Shown: positions 52,190 to 61,251 of the stretch, piece by piece
Layout: each line of letters begins with the position of its first letter
Position numbering within the stretch: the stretch's first letter is position 1
NCBI RefSeq assembly: GCF_000772945.1
Contig: NZ_JPVN01000006.1
Location: 124,001-188,000 of the forward strand
DNA: 64,000 bases
DNA from: Ureibacillus manganicus DSM 26584
GTDB lineage: Bacteria; Bacillota; Bacilli; Bacillales_A; Planococcaceae
Direction of reading: 5' to 3'
The notes under the pieces: model-generated
Told to the model about the DNA's origin: nothing
What the model saw: the letters and a program-made list of their open reading frames with translations, nothing else
Database searches by the model: none
Position numbers and translations under genes: made by a program

Positions 52190-52516
52190 ATGCATAGTAA
52201 GTCAAGAAAATTGAATGAAGGGATGAGGCAATTGGCGAAACATTCAAGTGAAAGTTGGAAACAGGATCATCCAAGTACTTTATTTGGGAACTCTGTTCAA
52301 AGAGCAGATCGCGCGGTAAAACAAGCGATGTCACATCCACAGGAAATCGCAGTAGAGCATGCATTTAATTCGATTGAACATGCCGAAAATGCATATCAAA
52401 ATGCGATGGAACATAATGAACATTTAGACATGGTAGAACAAAATAAGGATCATCTGGAGACGTTAAAACAACAATTAGATGAAGTTGATCAGATTGTTGA
52501 AGAAAAGCAATTTTAA
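52190..52516 (+). CDS. Small charged helical protein, function unknown
   Basis: 108 residues from the ATG at 52190; a TTG three codons earlier is possible. Neither has a good ribosome site. Rich in His, Glu, Gln and Ala; residues 30-105 form long amphipathic helices (ADRAVKQAMSHPQEIAVEHA; HLETLKQQLDEVDQIVEEKQ). No known domain. Followed by a clear terminator, which supports it as a real unit. Confidence 0.5.
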   Translation: MHSKSRKLNEGMRQLAKHSSESWKQDHPSTLFGNSVQRADRAVKQAMSHPQEIAVEHAFNSIEHAENAYQNAMEHNEHLDMVEQNKDHLETLKQQLDEVDQIVEEKQF

Positions 52517-52591
52517 CATCATCTTCATCAGCGATATAAGAGGATGTATTAATACACAAAGCAGTTGTTTGCGCAAAGAAGCTTCCTTTTT

Positions 52592-52623
52592 ACTCTGTAG
52601 TTATTTAACTACAGAGTTTTTTA
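52592..52623 (+). terminator. Terminator upstream of the ATP-grasp gene
   Basis: ACTCTGTAGTTA pairs with TAACTACAGAGT almost perfectly over a short loop, then TTTTTTA. Confidence 0.88.
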
Positions 52624-52693
52624 TGGTTAAATGTTTATTAAATTGATTGGTTTAGTACGTTAATGTTAGAATGTAAAAAAGAGGTGATTGTAA

Positions 52694-53650
52694 ATGACAA
52701 AAAAAGTCTATGTAATTCACGAAAATGATGATTGGACAGTTCATTTAACTAAAAGGTTAGATGAGTTGAATATCCCTTATGAAACTTGGCATTTAGACGA
52801 AGGGATTGTTAATTTAAACGAAGCACCACCAGAAGGTATTTTCTACAACCGTATGAGTGCTTCATCGCACACACGTAACCACCGTTATGCACCAGAACTT
52901 GCGACTGCTGTTATTGACTGGTTAGAATTTTACGGACGAAAAGTGTTAAACGGAAGTAATGCACTTCGTCTTGAAATTAGTAAAGTAAAACAATATACAC
53001 AATTAGAGAAATACGGTATCCGTGTTCCTAAAACAGTTGCAGCTGTGGGTAAAGAACAAATTATAGAAGCGGCTAAAGCACTAAATATAGTACCTTTCAT
53101 CACAAAACATAATCGTGCATGAAAAGGGCTAGGTGTTCAATTATTCTTCTCTTTAGAAGCGCTGCAGGAACATTTAGACAAACCAACTTTTGAAGATTCG
53201 GTAGATGGGATCACACTTGTGCAGGAATATGTAAAATCACCAGACTCATCAATCACTCGCGTAGAGTTTGTTGGCGGTGAATATGTGTACTCTGTAAGAG
53301 TAGATACTTCTGAAGGCTTTGAATTATGCCCTGCAGATGCTTGTCAAATTGGGGATTTATATTGCCCGGTAGGTGAGGAACCAAAAGACCAAATGAAGTT
53401 CAGAATTTATGACAACCAACGTACTGAACTTATTGAAAAATACAAACAGTTCTTAAAAGGGAACAGTATTGATGTAGCAGGTATTGAGTTTATCGTAGAT
53501 GAGGAAGGCGCAGTTTATACTTATGACGTGAACACAAATACAAACTATAACTCTGACGCGGAAGAACTAGAACAAAAATTTGGTATGCTTGAGTTAGCGA
53601 AACTATTGGGTAGAGAATTAGAGAGTCTTAACGAACGTGTAGAGAAATAA
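52694..53650 (+). pseudogene. RimK-like ATP-grasp protein interrupted by an in-frame TGA
   Basis: A continuous ATP-grasp protein of 318 codons is broken only by the TGA at 53120-53122. Before it, residues 1-142 give a RimK-like N-domain and the start of the ATP-grasp fold (LRLEISKVKQYTQLEKYGIR; VPFITKHNRA). After it the frame continues at once with KGLGVQLFF and on to VDEEGAVYTYDVNTNTNYNS. The interrupted motif should read RA-G-KGLG, the glycine-rich ATP-binding loop, so GGA to TGA by one base change explains it. Related enzymes ligate amino acids to carboxylates. The second half has no start of its own with a ribosome site. Confidence 0.85.
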
Positions 53651-53662
53651 GTGACAATATAA

Positions 53663-53697
53663 AAGAGAAAACACAAAAACATGTGTTTTCTCTTTTT
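53663..53697 (+). terminator. Terminator after the ATP-grasp gene
   Basis: AAGAGAAAACACA pairs with TGTGTTTTCTCTTTTT over a short loop. Confidence 0.88.
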
Positions 53698-53855
53698 ATG
53701 TGTAATGCGATTGATTTAAGGAAATACTAGCCTTTTATGTATAGCTTTTCGAGCAGAAAATAAAAAAATTATTGCAGAAGGTAATTGTAAAGCATAAACG
53801 AACATATATAAAAGATTAACTACTTATTTTCATATTATACAAAGGGGAAATGGAT

Positions 53856-54287
53856 ATGTACGATTTATGGAATGAGTTTAAAATTACACCGCTTTTTAAT
53901 TATATTTGGGATAAAGCAAAAGAAGCTGGACTATATCCACTTTATGCAAAAAGTAAGGAAACCATGCAATTATTCTTAGACCATGAGCTACTTGAAGATC
54001 GAGCGATTCGCATAGGTGCTATACAATATGAAGGGATTAGTACTACGCAAAAAGAGCCACATTTAGTGAATTGGAGATTTGAAAGACGCCTTTTACCAGA
54101 GGATTTAAAAAACGAGTTGGAGATATTAACATCTTTTCGAAGAGATACAAATTCAGGTCCTGATATAAATCCTCATGCTCAATCGATTTCATTTAAGTTT
54201 GAAGAACTAAATGAACCTACCAAAGAGGCCATTGAAAATATTGTGAAAGTAATAAGTAAATATATAAAAAGTGTAAAAGAAAAATGA
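53856..54287 (+). CDS. Uncharacterised soluble protein
   Basis: 143 residues from the ATG at 53856, 9 bases after AAAGGGGA (an ATG two codons earlier is only 3 bases away). No signal peptide or membrane segment; helical ends and a central beta-rich part (RIGAIQYEGISTTQKEPHLV). I do not recognise the family. Single-gene unit with its own terminator. Confidence 0.6.
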   Translation: MYDLWNEFKITPLFNYIWDKAKEAGLYPLYAKSKETMQLFLDHELLEDRAIRIGAIQYEGISTTQKEPHLVNWRFERRLLPEDLKNELEILTSFRRDTNSGPDINPHAQSISFKFEELNEPTKEAIENIVKVISKYIKSVKEK

Positions 54288-54314
54288 CAGTTCAAGATTT
54301 ACTGTCATTTTTTA
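54282..54314 (+). terminator. Terminator after the uncharacterised gene
   Basis: AAATGACAGT pairs with ACTGTCATTT over a short loop, then TTTT. Confidence 0.85.
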
Positions 54315-54434
54315 CTTTTATCTTACAGAAAGAACAATAGGCTAGAATTTTTTCGTGTAGGAGAAGGAATTTACAATCCATATAAAGAATTTGCTAGAGT
54401 TGTACAATAGTTTTTATAGAATTGGGGAAAGAGT

Positions 54435-55286
54435 ATGATGATTAAAAAATTGTCTCAGTGTACTTTAGATGAAATACTAACGGCGTGGAATGATGGCTTT
54501 GAAGGTTATTTTGTGCAAATAAAAATGAATGCAGAAGTATTTTTGAATCGACTGGTGGGAGAGGGATTATCTCCGAACCATTCCATTGTTGCTTTTGATG
54601 ATAACAAACCGGTTGGAATCGTGTTAAATGGTTTTAGAAATGTGGAAGGGAAAAAGATAGCTTGGAATGGCGGTACAGGAGTTGCACCAGATTATCGAGG
54701 AAAAGGTGTATCCAGAAGCTTAATGGAGGAAACATTAGCGATCTATAAACAGGAAAATGTGGATACCTCCACATTGGAAGTGATAAAAGAAAATGAAAGA
54801 GCCATTAAGTTATATGAAAAGTATGGCTATGAAATTAGTGATCACCTACTGTTTATCACTGGAGAATATGAATCGAAAATAAGTGAATCTCTTGGGGTAA
54901 AAGATGAATTACTAAGACCAGAACAGCTTCCTAGTTTCTCATTTTACAAAGAAGATGTACCTTGGCAATGTAATTGGTTGAGCGCAAAACAGGGAGAAGC
55001 GAAGATTTTTTATAATGGTAAGAATGAACCGATTGGTTATGCAATTTATCGAAAAGTTTGGAATGAAGATAAGAAACTAGATCGAATTATCCTCCATCAG
55101 ATGGAATTGCTTGAAAAAGGAAATATAGAGGATATTCCTAAATTTATTGGGACGATTACTAAAGAAAAAGTTAATATTACAACGATTAATTTCTCTGCTT
55201 CCAATCCTGTTTCGAATTACCTGATTGAACAAGGGTTAAAGGTGACAACCGAACAATATCAAATGAAGAAGAAAATGAACCTATAA
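54435..55286 (+). CDS. GNAT acetyltransferase, two-domain
   Basis: 283 residues, ATG with GGGGAAAG before it. The first GNAT domain has the acetyl-CoA binding motif GVAPDYRGKGVSRSLMEE (near 83-100) and ENERAIKLYEKYGYE. Residues 160-283 form a second, degenerate GNAT-like domain without the RGxGxG loop (IGYAIYRKVW; NPVSNYLIEQGLKV). Acceptor unknown. Followed by a terminator. Confidence 0.85.
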   Translation: MMIKKLSQCTLDEILTAWNDGFEGYFVQIKMNAEVFLNRLVGEGLSPNHSIVAFDDNKPVGIVLNGFRNVEGKKIAWNGGTGVAPDYRGKGVSRSLMEETLAIYKQENVDTSTLEVIKENERAIKLYEKYGYEISDHLLFITGEYESKISESLGVKDELLRPEQLPSFSFYKEDVPWQCNWLSAKQGEAKIFYNGKNEPIGYAIYRKVWNEDKKLDRIILHQMELLEKGNIEDIPKFIGTITKEKVNITTINFSASNPVSNYLIEQGLKVTTEQYQMKKKMNL

Positions 55287-55300
55287 AGGCTATGAAAAGT

Positions 55301-55331
55301 AAGGGGTTCAAAGTACGAATCCCTTGCTTTT
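55301..55331 (+). terminator. Terminator after the GNAT gene
   Basis: AAGGGGTTC pairs with GAATCCCTT (one G-U pair), followed by GCTTTTAC. A second hairpin at about 55346-55377 (GACAACTTT with AAAGTTGTC) follows and may serve the opposite strand. Confidence 0.65.
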
Positions 55332-55394
55332 ACTCACTTAAATGAGACAACTTTTCTGGAAAGCACAGAAAGTTGTCCAAAAACTCCCTTAATA

Positions 55395-55958
55395 TTACAT
55401 AGTCTTAAAATATTGTTCAGCTGTAAGTGAATAGTAACATTGACCTTCGAAATCACTTAAATTTTCCTGGAGATGGCTAATACGAAAATGATAATTCATG
55501 CCAAGATTCTCCAATAGTTTAAGAGAAGATAGGTTTCTGTAATCTGCAAAAGCCATAATCTTCTTTAAACCAATTACTTCAAATCCATATTTCATGGTTG
55601 CTTTTGCAGCTTCAAGAGCAAGTCCTTGCTTACGATATTTAGAGGAAATCCCATAGTAAATTTCTATTTCACCCATATTTAAGTCATCAGGTCCAAGACC
55701 GCAATATACAATGATACGGTTATCTTCTTTATGAATGATAGAAAGATTGAATTTATAAATTTTATCCGGTGTATTCTTCTTATTCTGCGCAATTGACCAC
55801 TCGATAATTTTCCTCACACCGTCTCAATCTGGAATATCTTCAGGTATGTACTGATAGAAATCCTTTTCGCTGACCACCGCATAGGTTTGATCAATGTCAT
55901 CTATTTGGTATGGACGAATGATTAATCGTTCCGTTTCTAATTTTGCGTTTAAGAACAT
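55395..55958 (-). pseudogene. GNAT acetyltransferase interrupted by an in-frame TGA
   Basis: On the minus strand an ATG at 55958 with AAAGGGGA upstream opens a GNAT protein (LETERLIIRPYQIDDIDQTY, then QYIPEDIPD). A TGA at 55826-55824 interrupts it at codon 45; the same frame continues with DGVRKIIEWS to the stop at 55395. The continuation holds the acetyl-CoA site GISSKYRKQGLALEAAKA and NLSSLKLLENLGM. Full length would be 187 residues, the usual size for RimJ/RimL-type enzymes. A GTG at 55817 could restart translation but leaves a truncated domain without its first strand. Confidence 0.85.
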
Positions 55959-56081
55959 GTAGTTTCCCCTTTATAGTAAGTTTGCAATTTTACTATTCTA
56001 TTATTAATTGCATAATTCCTTTCTTGACCCTATAAGTTTTTGGGGGGAAGTGAATTATCCTAAGATTCAAATTGGCATTCT

Positions 56082-56810
56082 TTACTCTTTAATCCAATAG
56101 GAAGCTCCGTCGTTACTTCGATCCATAAAGCCATACTCAATTAAATGACGTCGTAACGATACATAATCTGCGTTGACCGTTTTTAAGATCGTGTTGACTT
56201 CCTTTTCTGTATACGATATTCCAACCTCAAATCTCTTTAAAATATGTTGAAGAATTATTAATTTTTTCTTTTCTTTACTTGGAATTGCATCAATTCCACC
56301 ATCTAATCCACTCTTGAAATAAGTTTTTAATACCTTTTCTCGGTCCTCTTGTTCGATACTATATCGCTCATCCACTTGTTTTGCTCCTTTATGAATCATA
56401 TATTTTTCGGGATCATTAACAAACTGCATTAATGCTAAGAAAAACTTTGCTTGTCGTTCCTTTTCGCGTAATTTGAAACGATGCTGTCTTACCGTAGAAA
56501 TACTTTTTACATTGCTTCTGTCTACAATTTCTTGGTCAGGTGTTTGTTCATAGAAATGTTGTAGCATTTCAAGCTGGACGTCTGTTAGACCAGTTGTTTT
56601 TTTGTCTAGCTGAAGAATAGCGTGAAAAGGGGATTCGTGATGAGATAATATATGCCTTTTCATTCTTCCTTCGGCAGTTAGTAACTTTTCCTCGTAGGGG
56701 TAGATTTCATCGGAATGATATTTTTCACTACAAAATAAACAGTGATATTCGTAGTCTTGGAACTGATAGCCTTTTGCCAAATCCTCTATCGATAAATTTT
56801 GAATATTCAA
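56082..56810 (-). CDS. DUF2087 transcriptional regulator with zinc-finger-like N-terminus
   Basis: 242 residues from a TTG with GGAGGTG 5 bases upstream. The N-terminal part has Cys24-x2-Cys27 (CLFC) and His53-x3-His57 (HILSH), a possible C2H2 zinc site. A LuxR-like helix-turn-helix follows (LTDVQLEMLQHFYEQTPDQE, SNVKSISTVRQHRFKLREKE), and the C-terminal 90 residues form a DUF2087 domain (YTEKEVNTILKTVNADYVSL, RRHLIEYGFMDR, ending YWIKE). It is a probable DNA-binding regulator; the target is unknown, though an OFA-type carrier is divergent to it. Confidence 0.8.
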   Translation of the reverse strand: MNIQNLSIEDLAKGYQFQDYEYHCLFCSEKYHSDEIYPYEEKLLTAEGRMKRHILSHHESPFHAILQLDKKTTGLTDVQLEMLQHFYEQTPDQEIVDRSNVKSISTVRQHRFKLREKERQAKFFLALMQFVNDPEKYMIHKGAKQVDERYSIEQEDREKVLKTYFKSGLDGGIDAIPSKEKKKLIILQHILKRFEVGISYTEKEVNTILKTVNADYVSLRRHLIEYGFMDRSNDGASYWIKE

Positions 56811-57082
56811 TACAACACCTCCATAAACATAATATCTCACCGTTTGTTTATTTGTAAACAATTTTTATATTTGTTTATATAATTGTGTTTTTCAACACAT
56901 TTGAATAGAAGCAAACCAATCCTTTTAATTCGGCTATATTTATAGCTATTTATAGAAGGAGATTGTGATTTTTTGACGACGGGGCAATTGTTTAAATTAT
57001 TGAAATATAACATTACTATTTATTTGTACAAAAAGATGATATATAATCGACTTATTAATTTTCGTAAATATAAATATTTCAC

Positions 57083-57116
57083 CTAATATTTAGTTGAATT
57101 TAGCTAATATTTAGTT
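57083..57116 (+). promoter_or_regulatory. Two 13-base direct repeats upstream of the OFA carrier
   Basis: CTAATATTTAGTT occurs at 57083-57095 and 57104-57116, 21 bases apart, two helical turns. Same-face spacing is typical of a regulator dimer or pair; the divergent DUF2087 regulator is a candidate. Confidence 0.5.
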
Positions 57117-57163
57117 TAAAAAACGAACATTTAATTTAATTTTATTAATAATATTCGTTTTTT
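57117..57163 (+). terminator. Leader hairpin before the OFA carrier
   Basis: AAAAAACGAA pairs with TTCGTTTTTT, with a long AT-rich loop, followed by TAAAAG. It ends 15 bases before the ribosome site and could be an attenuator or an insulating terminator. Confidence 0.5.
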
Positions 57164-57191
57164 AAAAGTGAAAGTAAAAAGGAGATATTAT

Positions 57192-58463
57192 ATGGGAATG
57201 TTTGAGAACAAGTGGATTCGAGCAGTACTTCCTGCTTTATTAATTCACTGTAGTATTGGGACAGTTTACTGTTGGTCATTATTTAAAGGTGATATTGCCA
57301 CTTACATCGGAAAGCCTATTGGTCAAGTGGAGTGGGCATTTAGTATCGCCATCTTTGTTTTAGGGATGTCTGCAGCTTTTGGAGGTAAATTTGTTGAAAA
57401 AGATATACATAAGTCATCGTTACTTTCTGCGCTATTTTTTGTCGTTGGGATGGCCGGAACAGGGTTCTTTATTTATCAAAAATCCCTACTAGGAATTTAT
57501 ATTTCTTATGGAGTTGTAATGGGGATTGGTCTTGGAATTGGCTATTTAACACCTGTAAAAACGTTGATGCTTTGGTTTAAAGAGCAAAAAGGGTTAGCGA
57601 CAGGGCTTGCTGTTGCCGGATTTGGATTAGCGAAGGTAATCGCAAGTCCTTTAATGGAACAGCTGCTTGGTGAACGAAACAGTGAAGGAATACTAGTTAA
57701 TGCTTCGAATGTATATACAATGTTTTATATTTTGGCGGGAATTTATTTGGTGATGATGGTTGTTGGTCACTTAATACTAAAGAAACCTGCAGGATCTGAA
57801 GTTGAAAGTGTACAAGCACAAAGCTTTAGTTACAGAAAAGTGTTAACAAACCGTACGTTTATCGGTATTTGGCTGATGTTCTATATTAATATTACATGTG
57901 GTTTAGCTTTAATTGCACAGGAGAAAGGGATCCTTGCATTCATTGGCTTTGGGGCAATTGGTTTAGTAAGTTCCTTAACAGCAGTTTTCAATGCTGGTGG
58001 ACGTATTGCGTTCTCAGCATGGGGAGACCGCTTAAAAGACCGTAATTCAATCTATAAAATTATCTTTATTTCATCAATTTCAGCGATTTTATTAACTATA
58101 GTGTTTGATGGAATTAATAACTCAATCGCGATTCTAATAATCGCTTTACTTTGTATCGTTAACGCTGGTTATGGCGGTGGGTTCTCATCATTACCACCAT
58201 TATTATCTGACCGCTTTGGAATTGATAGTATTTCTACAGTGCATGGATTAGCATTATCTGCTTGGGCAATTGCAGGATTGACTGGCAACCAGCTAAGCGC
58301 ATTCGTACTTGAAAAAACTCAATCATATGACATGGTTTTATACGTTATCATGGCTTTATTCGCGGTTGCGACTTTAATTAGTATGTTTGTAGTAAGGCCT
58401 GAAAAAGTTCACTTTGAAAGTGAAGCATATGATAAAGAAGATGATATGGTAGTAGTAAAGTAA
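57192..58463 (+). CDS. OFA-family MFS transporter
   Basis: 423 residues from the ATG at 57192, 7 bases after AAAGGAG. Twelve membrane segments. SIGTVYCWSLFKGDIATYIG, EWAFSIAIFVLGMSAAFGG and a GLGIGYLTPVKTLMLWFKEQ block match the oxalate:formate antiporter (OFA) family. The actual substrate is likely a monocarboxylate; relatives include oxalate/formate and lactate/pyruvate carriers. Ends with an acidic cytoplasmic tail. Confidence 0.9.
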   Translation: MGMFENKWIRAVLPALLIHCSIGTVYCWSLFKGDIATYIGKPIGQVEWAFSIAIFVLGMSAAFGGKFVEKDIHKSSLLSALFFVVGMAGTGFFIYQKSLLGIYISYGVVMGIGLGIGYLTPVKTLMLWFKEQKGLATGLAVAGFGLAKVIASPLMEQLLGERNSEGILVNASNVYTMFYILAGIYLVMMVVGHLILKKPAGSEVESVQAQSFSYRKVLTNRTFIGIWLMFYINITCGLALIAQEKGILAFIGFGAIGLVSSLTAVFNAGGRIAFSAWGDRLKDRNSIYKIIFISSISAILLTIVFDGINNSIAILIIALLCIVNAGYGGGFSSLPPLLSDRFGIDSISTVHGLALSAWAIAGLTGNQLSAFVLEKTQSYDMVLYVIMALFAVATLISMFVVRPEKVHFESEAYDKEDDMVVVK

Positions 58464-58472
58464 ATAAAGATG

Positions 58473-58508
58473 AAAGGGATGCCTTGATATAGAAGGTGTC
58501 CCTTTTAT
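58473..58508. terminator. Terminator between convergent genes
   Basis: AAAGGGATGCCTT pairs with AAGGTGTCCCTTT (one mismatch), flanked by A- and T-rich sequence. Confidence 0.8.
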
Positions 58509-58520
58509 TATGATTAATAT

Positions 58521-59258
58521 TTATTTTATCGATTCTACTAAGTAATTTTTCATTTCTCTTATAGTAGTTGCAACTTCTTCACTTTTAATAGATTTTGAAG
58601 CATATTTTTTCACATCGTTAGTACCGATACATACGCTGAAAATAGCATTTTCAAACAAACATTGATCGTTGCTGTCGTTTCCAAAGGCGATGAAATCTGT
58701 AATTTGTAATTTCTGGAGTCCATAGACTTTATTTATACCTAAAGAGCTTAGATCAACTGCGTTTTCATTTTTATATAGCGTCACTGTAACGGGTAATTGA
58801 TTTATTTCCTCTATAATTGCTTCCGGTGGGTTAAATAAAACTAATTTGCATATTTTTGATAGACTCGCTAATTCTCGATTTTGCGCGGTGCTCTGGTCGA
58901 TATTCTTATAAATGGGATGATCCTTATTCCCAGTAAATGAATAATCCCTTTTTCCGTCAGCCAAATAAGCTAGATCATATGTATGTATTATATTGTGCAG
59001 TTGATCAACTAATTGTGGATCAAAATAGCTAGTTGTGATTTTTCCGTTGTCAGAAACAAAGCAACCATTACCGCCAACTAATTTGTTCTTTTTAAAATTC
59101 GATGGAAGAACAGGAATTAAATCTCGTATAGGTCTTGCAGACGCAAAAATAATTTCATGCCCTTCCTCTGTTAGTTCATTTATTGCTTCAATGATGGACA
59201 AGTCGATTGTCTTGCCATCAAAGCACAGTGTTCCGTCGATATCAAATACAAAGTTCAA
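58521..59258 (-). CDS. HAD-superfamily phosphatase, Cof type
   Basis: 245 residues from a TTG with GGGAGGCG 6 bases upstream. The N-terminal nucleophile motif is VFDIDGTL, motif II is IIFASARP, and the last motif is FGNDSNDQCLF. A C2-type cap lies between. Such enzymes dephosphorylate sugar phosphates, flavin or pyridoxal phosphates in the cytoplasm. It matches YkrA/Cof-like Bacillus proteins in length. Single-gene unit. Confidence 0.88.
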   Translation of the reverse strand: MNFVFDIDGTLCFDGKTIDLSIIEAINELTEEGHEIIFASARPIRDLIPVLPSNFKKNKLVGGNGCFVSDNGKITTSYFDPQLVDQLHNIIHTYDLAYLADGKRDYSFTGNKDHPIYKNIDQSTAQNRELASLSKICKLVLFNPPEAIIEEINQLPVTVTLYKNENAVDLSSLGINKVYGLQKLQITDFIAFGNDSNDQCLFENAIFSVCIGTNDVKKYASKSIKSEEVATTIREMKNYLVESIK

Positions 59259-59320
59259 TTAAATCGCCTCCCTATAATGAGTATAACTTAGAATTTCAAA
59301 ATATTGTAAGAGTGAAATCG

Positions 59321-60529
59321 TTACTTTACTTCACCTGATTGAAAGTAGAGTCTATGTTTAACAAGATGGATATAAAGATAGATCGCAAGTAATAATCCAA
59401 TAAATGCGAATATGCTTGTGACAGCTTGTACAGAATACCATTCTGCAATGAGTCCAATTACTAATGTAAAAAGGATTTGTAGAATGCCTTGTAATAGGTT
59501 AAGTGAACTGCCGAATCTCCCCATTATTTCAGTGGGGATAGACTTTTGATAAAGTGTCGCATAACCAGTGTTTCCAAATGCCATGAAGAACCCAAGCGCG
59601 ATGAATGAAATGATTGCTATCGATAGGTTTTGTGACATGTAAAAAATAAAGTAGCTTAATAAAGTTAATGAAAAACCAGCACCAATATAGGAAACGAGAG
59701 AAATTTTTTTAACATAGATTGCAGCAGCTGCCCCGCCTAATATTGCTCCTACTCCTGCAACACTTACAACAACTCCGTAGATTGTATCAGAAACAAGAAG
59801 ATGGTCTTTTAAAAAGGTCATTTCTTGAGAATCTAGTGCGTGTGCGATCATTAAAGCGAGAGAATAGACAATGAAAAATGTCTGTAATAAACGATTTTCA
59901 AGAATAAAACGAAGTACATATAAAAAATCTGTCCGCAATATTCCTAATGTGATAACTTGCCTAGCTTTACTTTGGTTTGTTTCAATATTAGGAAGAAAAG
60001 ATAAAGCAAGTGCACAGATGAAAAATGAAAATCCATTAATCCACATAGCAATAGACGTATTACTTAAAGCAATGATGGTACCACCTAAAGCTGGGCCTAT
60101 CATGAAAGAACCCGAACTTAAAATACTATTAATAGCATTGAAGCGTTTACGGTCCTGTTCCTCTACAATTTTTGTAATCATAAAAGTACTACTTGGTCCG
60201 AAAAATGAACTAGCCATATTAGCTAGAAATATTAGTGTATAGATCAACCAAATTGATGAAACAAAGGGCATTATACAAACGATTAATCCTCGAATGACAT
60301 CAGTCAAAATCAGAATTTGCTTTTTGTTAGAGCGATCAATTATGGATCCTGCAAAAAAACTACAAAGAATACGGGCAATTGGTCCAACTATATATATTCC
60401 TGCAACAGCTGCCGGCGAATGGGTTAAATGCCAGACAGCTAAGTTTAATGCAATGAGGTAAATCCAATTGCCGAGATTTGAAACGCCAAAACCAAATAAA
60501 AGTAAAATATAATTTTTAGGATAATTCAT
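59321..60529 (-). CDS. MFS transporter, MefA/YfiS-like drug efflux type
   Basis: 402 residues from the ATG at 60529, 8 bases after TTAGGAG; a start 12 codons earlier would contain that site. Twelve membrane segments. FAGSIIDRSNKKQILILTDV is the loop 2-3 motif of MFS, and GPALGGTIIALSNTSIAMWI matches the MefA-type group. A macrolide or general drug exporter is the usual guess for this group; substrate unknown. Confidence 0.88.
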   Translation of the reverse strand: MNYPKNYILLLFGFGVSNLGNWIYLIALNLAVWHLTHSPAAVAGIYIVGPIARILCSFFAGSIIDRSNKKQILILTDVIRGLIVCIMPFVSSIWLIYTLIFLANMASSFFGPSSTFMITKIVEEQDRKRFNAINSILSSGSFMIGPALGGTIIALSNTSIAMWINGFSFFICALALSFLPNIETNQSKARQVITLGILRTDFLYVLRFILENRLLQTFFIVYSLALMIAHALDSQEMTFLKDHLLVSDTIYGVVVSVAGVGAILGGAAAAIYVKKISLVSYIGAGFSLTLLSYFIFYMSQNLSIAIISFIALGFFMAFGNTGYATLYQKSIPTEIMGRFGSSLNLLQGILQILFTLVIGLIAEWYSVQAVTSIFAFIGLLLAIYLYIHLVKHRLYFQSGEVK

Positions 60530-60653
60530 CGGGTTTCTCCTAACGAATCTGACTTGTGAATTCATCTTTCTAACTATGAATAGTGTTCAAATTATAATAG
60601 ACTGAAAATTATGAAACTGTAAAGCGTTTAGAAGATTAGAAGGAGTGAGACTC

Positions 60654-61202
60654 ATGGTGTCGATCCGACAAATATATTTAGAAGAATATCCGGTGGGGAA
60701 GAAGATAACTTTTCAATACACTTCCAAGAAGTATTACAAAGTCCATTCTGAAAAAACTGAGAATGGATGGAACTTTTCACTAGTGGAAGGAGCATTTGAG
60801 ACACCATTTGTAAAAGAGATGGAAGAAGAAATCTTTGAGCCCTATAAAGAGGGTTCGGAAGTTTATGTTGCAGAAATTGAGGCGCAAGAAGCTGCAGTTA
60901 TGGTGATTCAAAAAATGGAGTGGAATAATACGTTATTAGTTCATGACTTGTATGTAAAGCCCGATTTTAAGAACAGTGGTATTGGAACTAGATTAATAGA
61001 ACAGGCTAAGAGTAGGGCTATTGAACTAGGAGTTAGACTCATTGCATTAGAAACGCAGACATCGAATTTTCCAGCCATTCAATTTTATTTGAAAAATGGC
61101 TTCGAGGTGATTGGGTTCAATACAATGTCATACACGAATGATGATGTGAAGAATAAAGAAGTAAGATTAGAAATGGCTTATATTGTAAATGATGGGTGCT
61201 GA
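60654..61202 (+). CDS. GNAT acetyltransferase, SatA/streptothricin-acetyltransferase-like
   Basis: 182 residues, ATG with AGAAGGAGTGAG before it. The acetyl-CoA motif is VKPDFKNSGIGTRLIEQA (about 102-119), preceded by NNTLLVHDLYV and followed by ETQTSNFPAIQFYLKNGFEV, the signature layout of Bacillus SatA (YyaR). Relatives acetylate the antibiotic streptothricin. Whether this one does is unknown. Confidence 0.82.
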   Translation: MVSIRQIYLEEYPVGKKITFQYTSKKYYKVHSEKTENGWNFSLVEGAFETPFVKEMEEEIFEPYKEGSEVYVAEIEAQEAAVMVIQKMEWNNTLLVHDLYVKPDFKNSGIGTRLIEQAKSRAIELGVRLIALETQTSNFPAIQFYLKNGFEVIGFNTMSYTNDDVKNKEVRLEMAYIVNDGC

Positions 61203-61210
61203 TCTAAACA

Positions 61211-61245
61211 AAAAACCCTCCACTCAATTTGAGTGAAAGGTTTTG
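61211..61245. terminator. Bidirectional terminator
   Basis: AAAACC...CACTC pairs with GAGTG...GGTTTT over a short loop, between convergent genes. Confidence 0.75.
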
Positions 61246-61251
61246 TTAGTC

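Larger units (their letters stand above)
56811..57191. other. Divergent intergenic region with direct repeats and hairpin
   Basis: About 380 very AT-rich bases between the DUF2087 regulator and the OFA carrier. It contains a 13-base tandem direct repeat (57083, 57104) and a hairpin at 57117-57163, listed separately. No gene. Confidence 0.5.

Noticed and set aside
53120-55826. TGA recoding (selenocysteine or an alternative genetic code) as explanation of the two in-frame TGA codons
   Set aside because: TGA is used as the normal stop for several genes here (for example cadC and phnE), the expected residue at the first site is Gly, and no SECIS-like hairpin follows.
57083-57116. CRISPR-like array
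   Set aside because: Only two repeats of 13 bases with an 8-base gap; no cas genes in the window.
60618-60632. TGTAAAGCGTTTAG as a second cre site
   Set aside because: It lacks the conserved CA at the end of the cre consensus and is out of register by one base.
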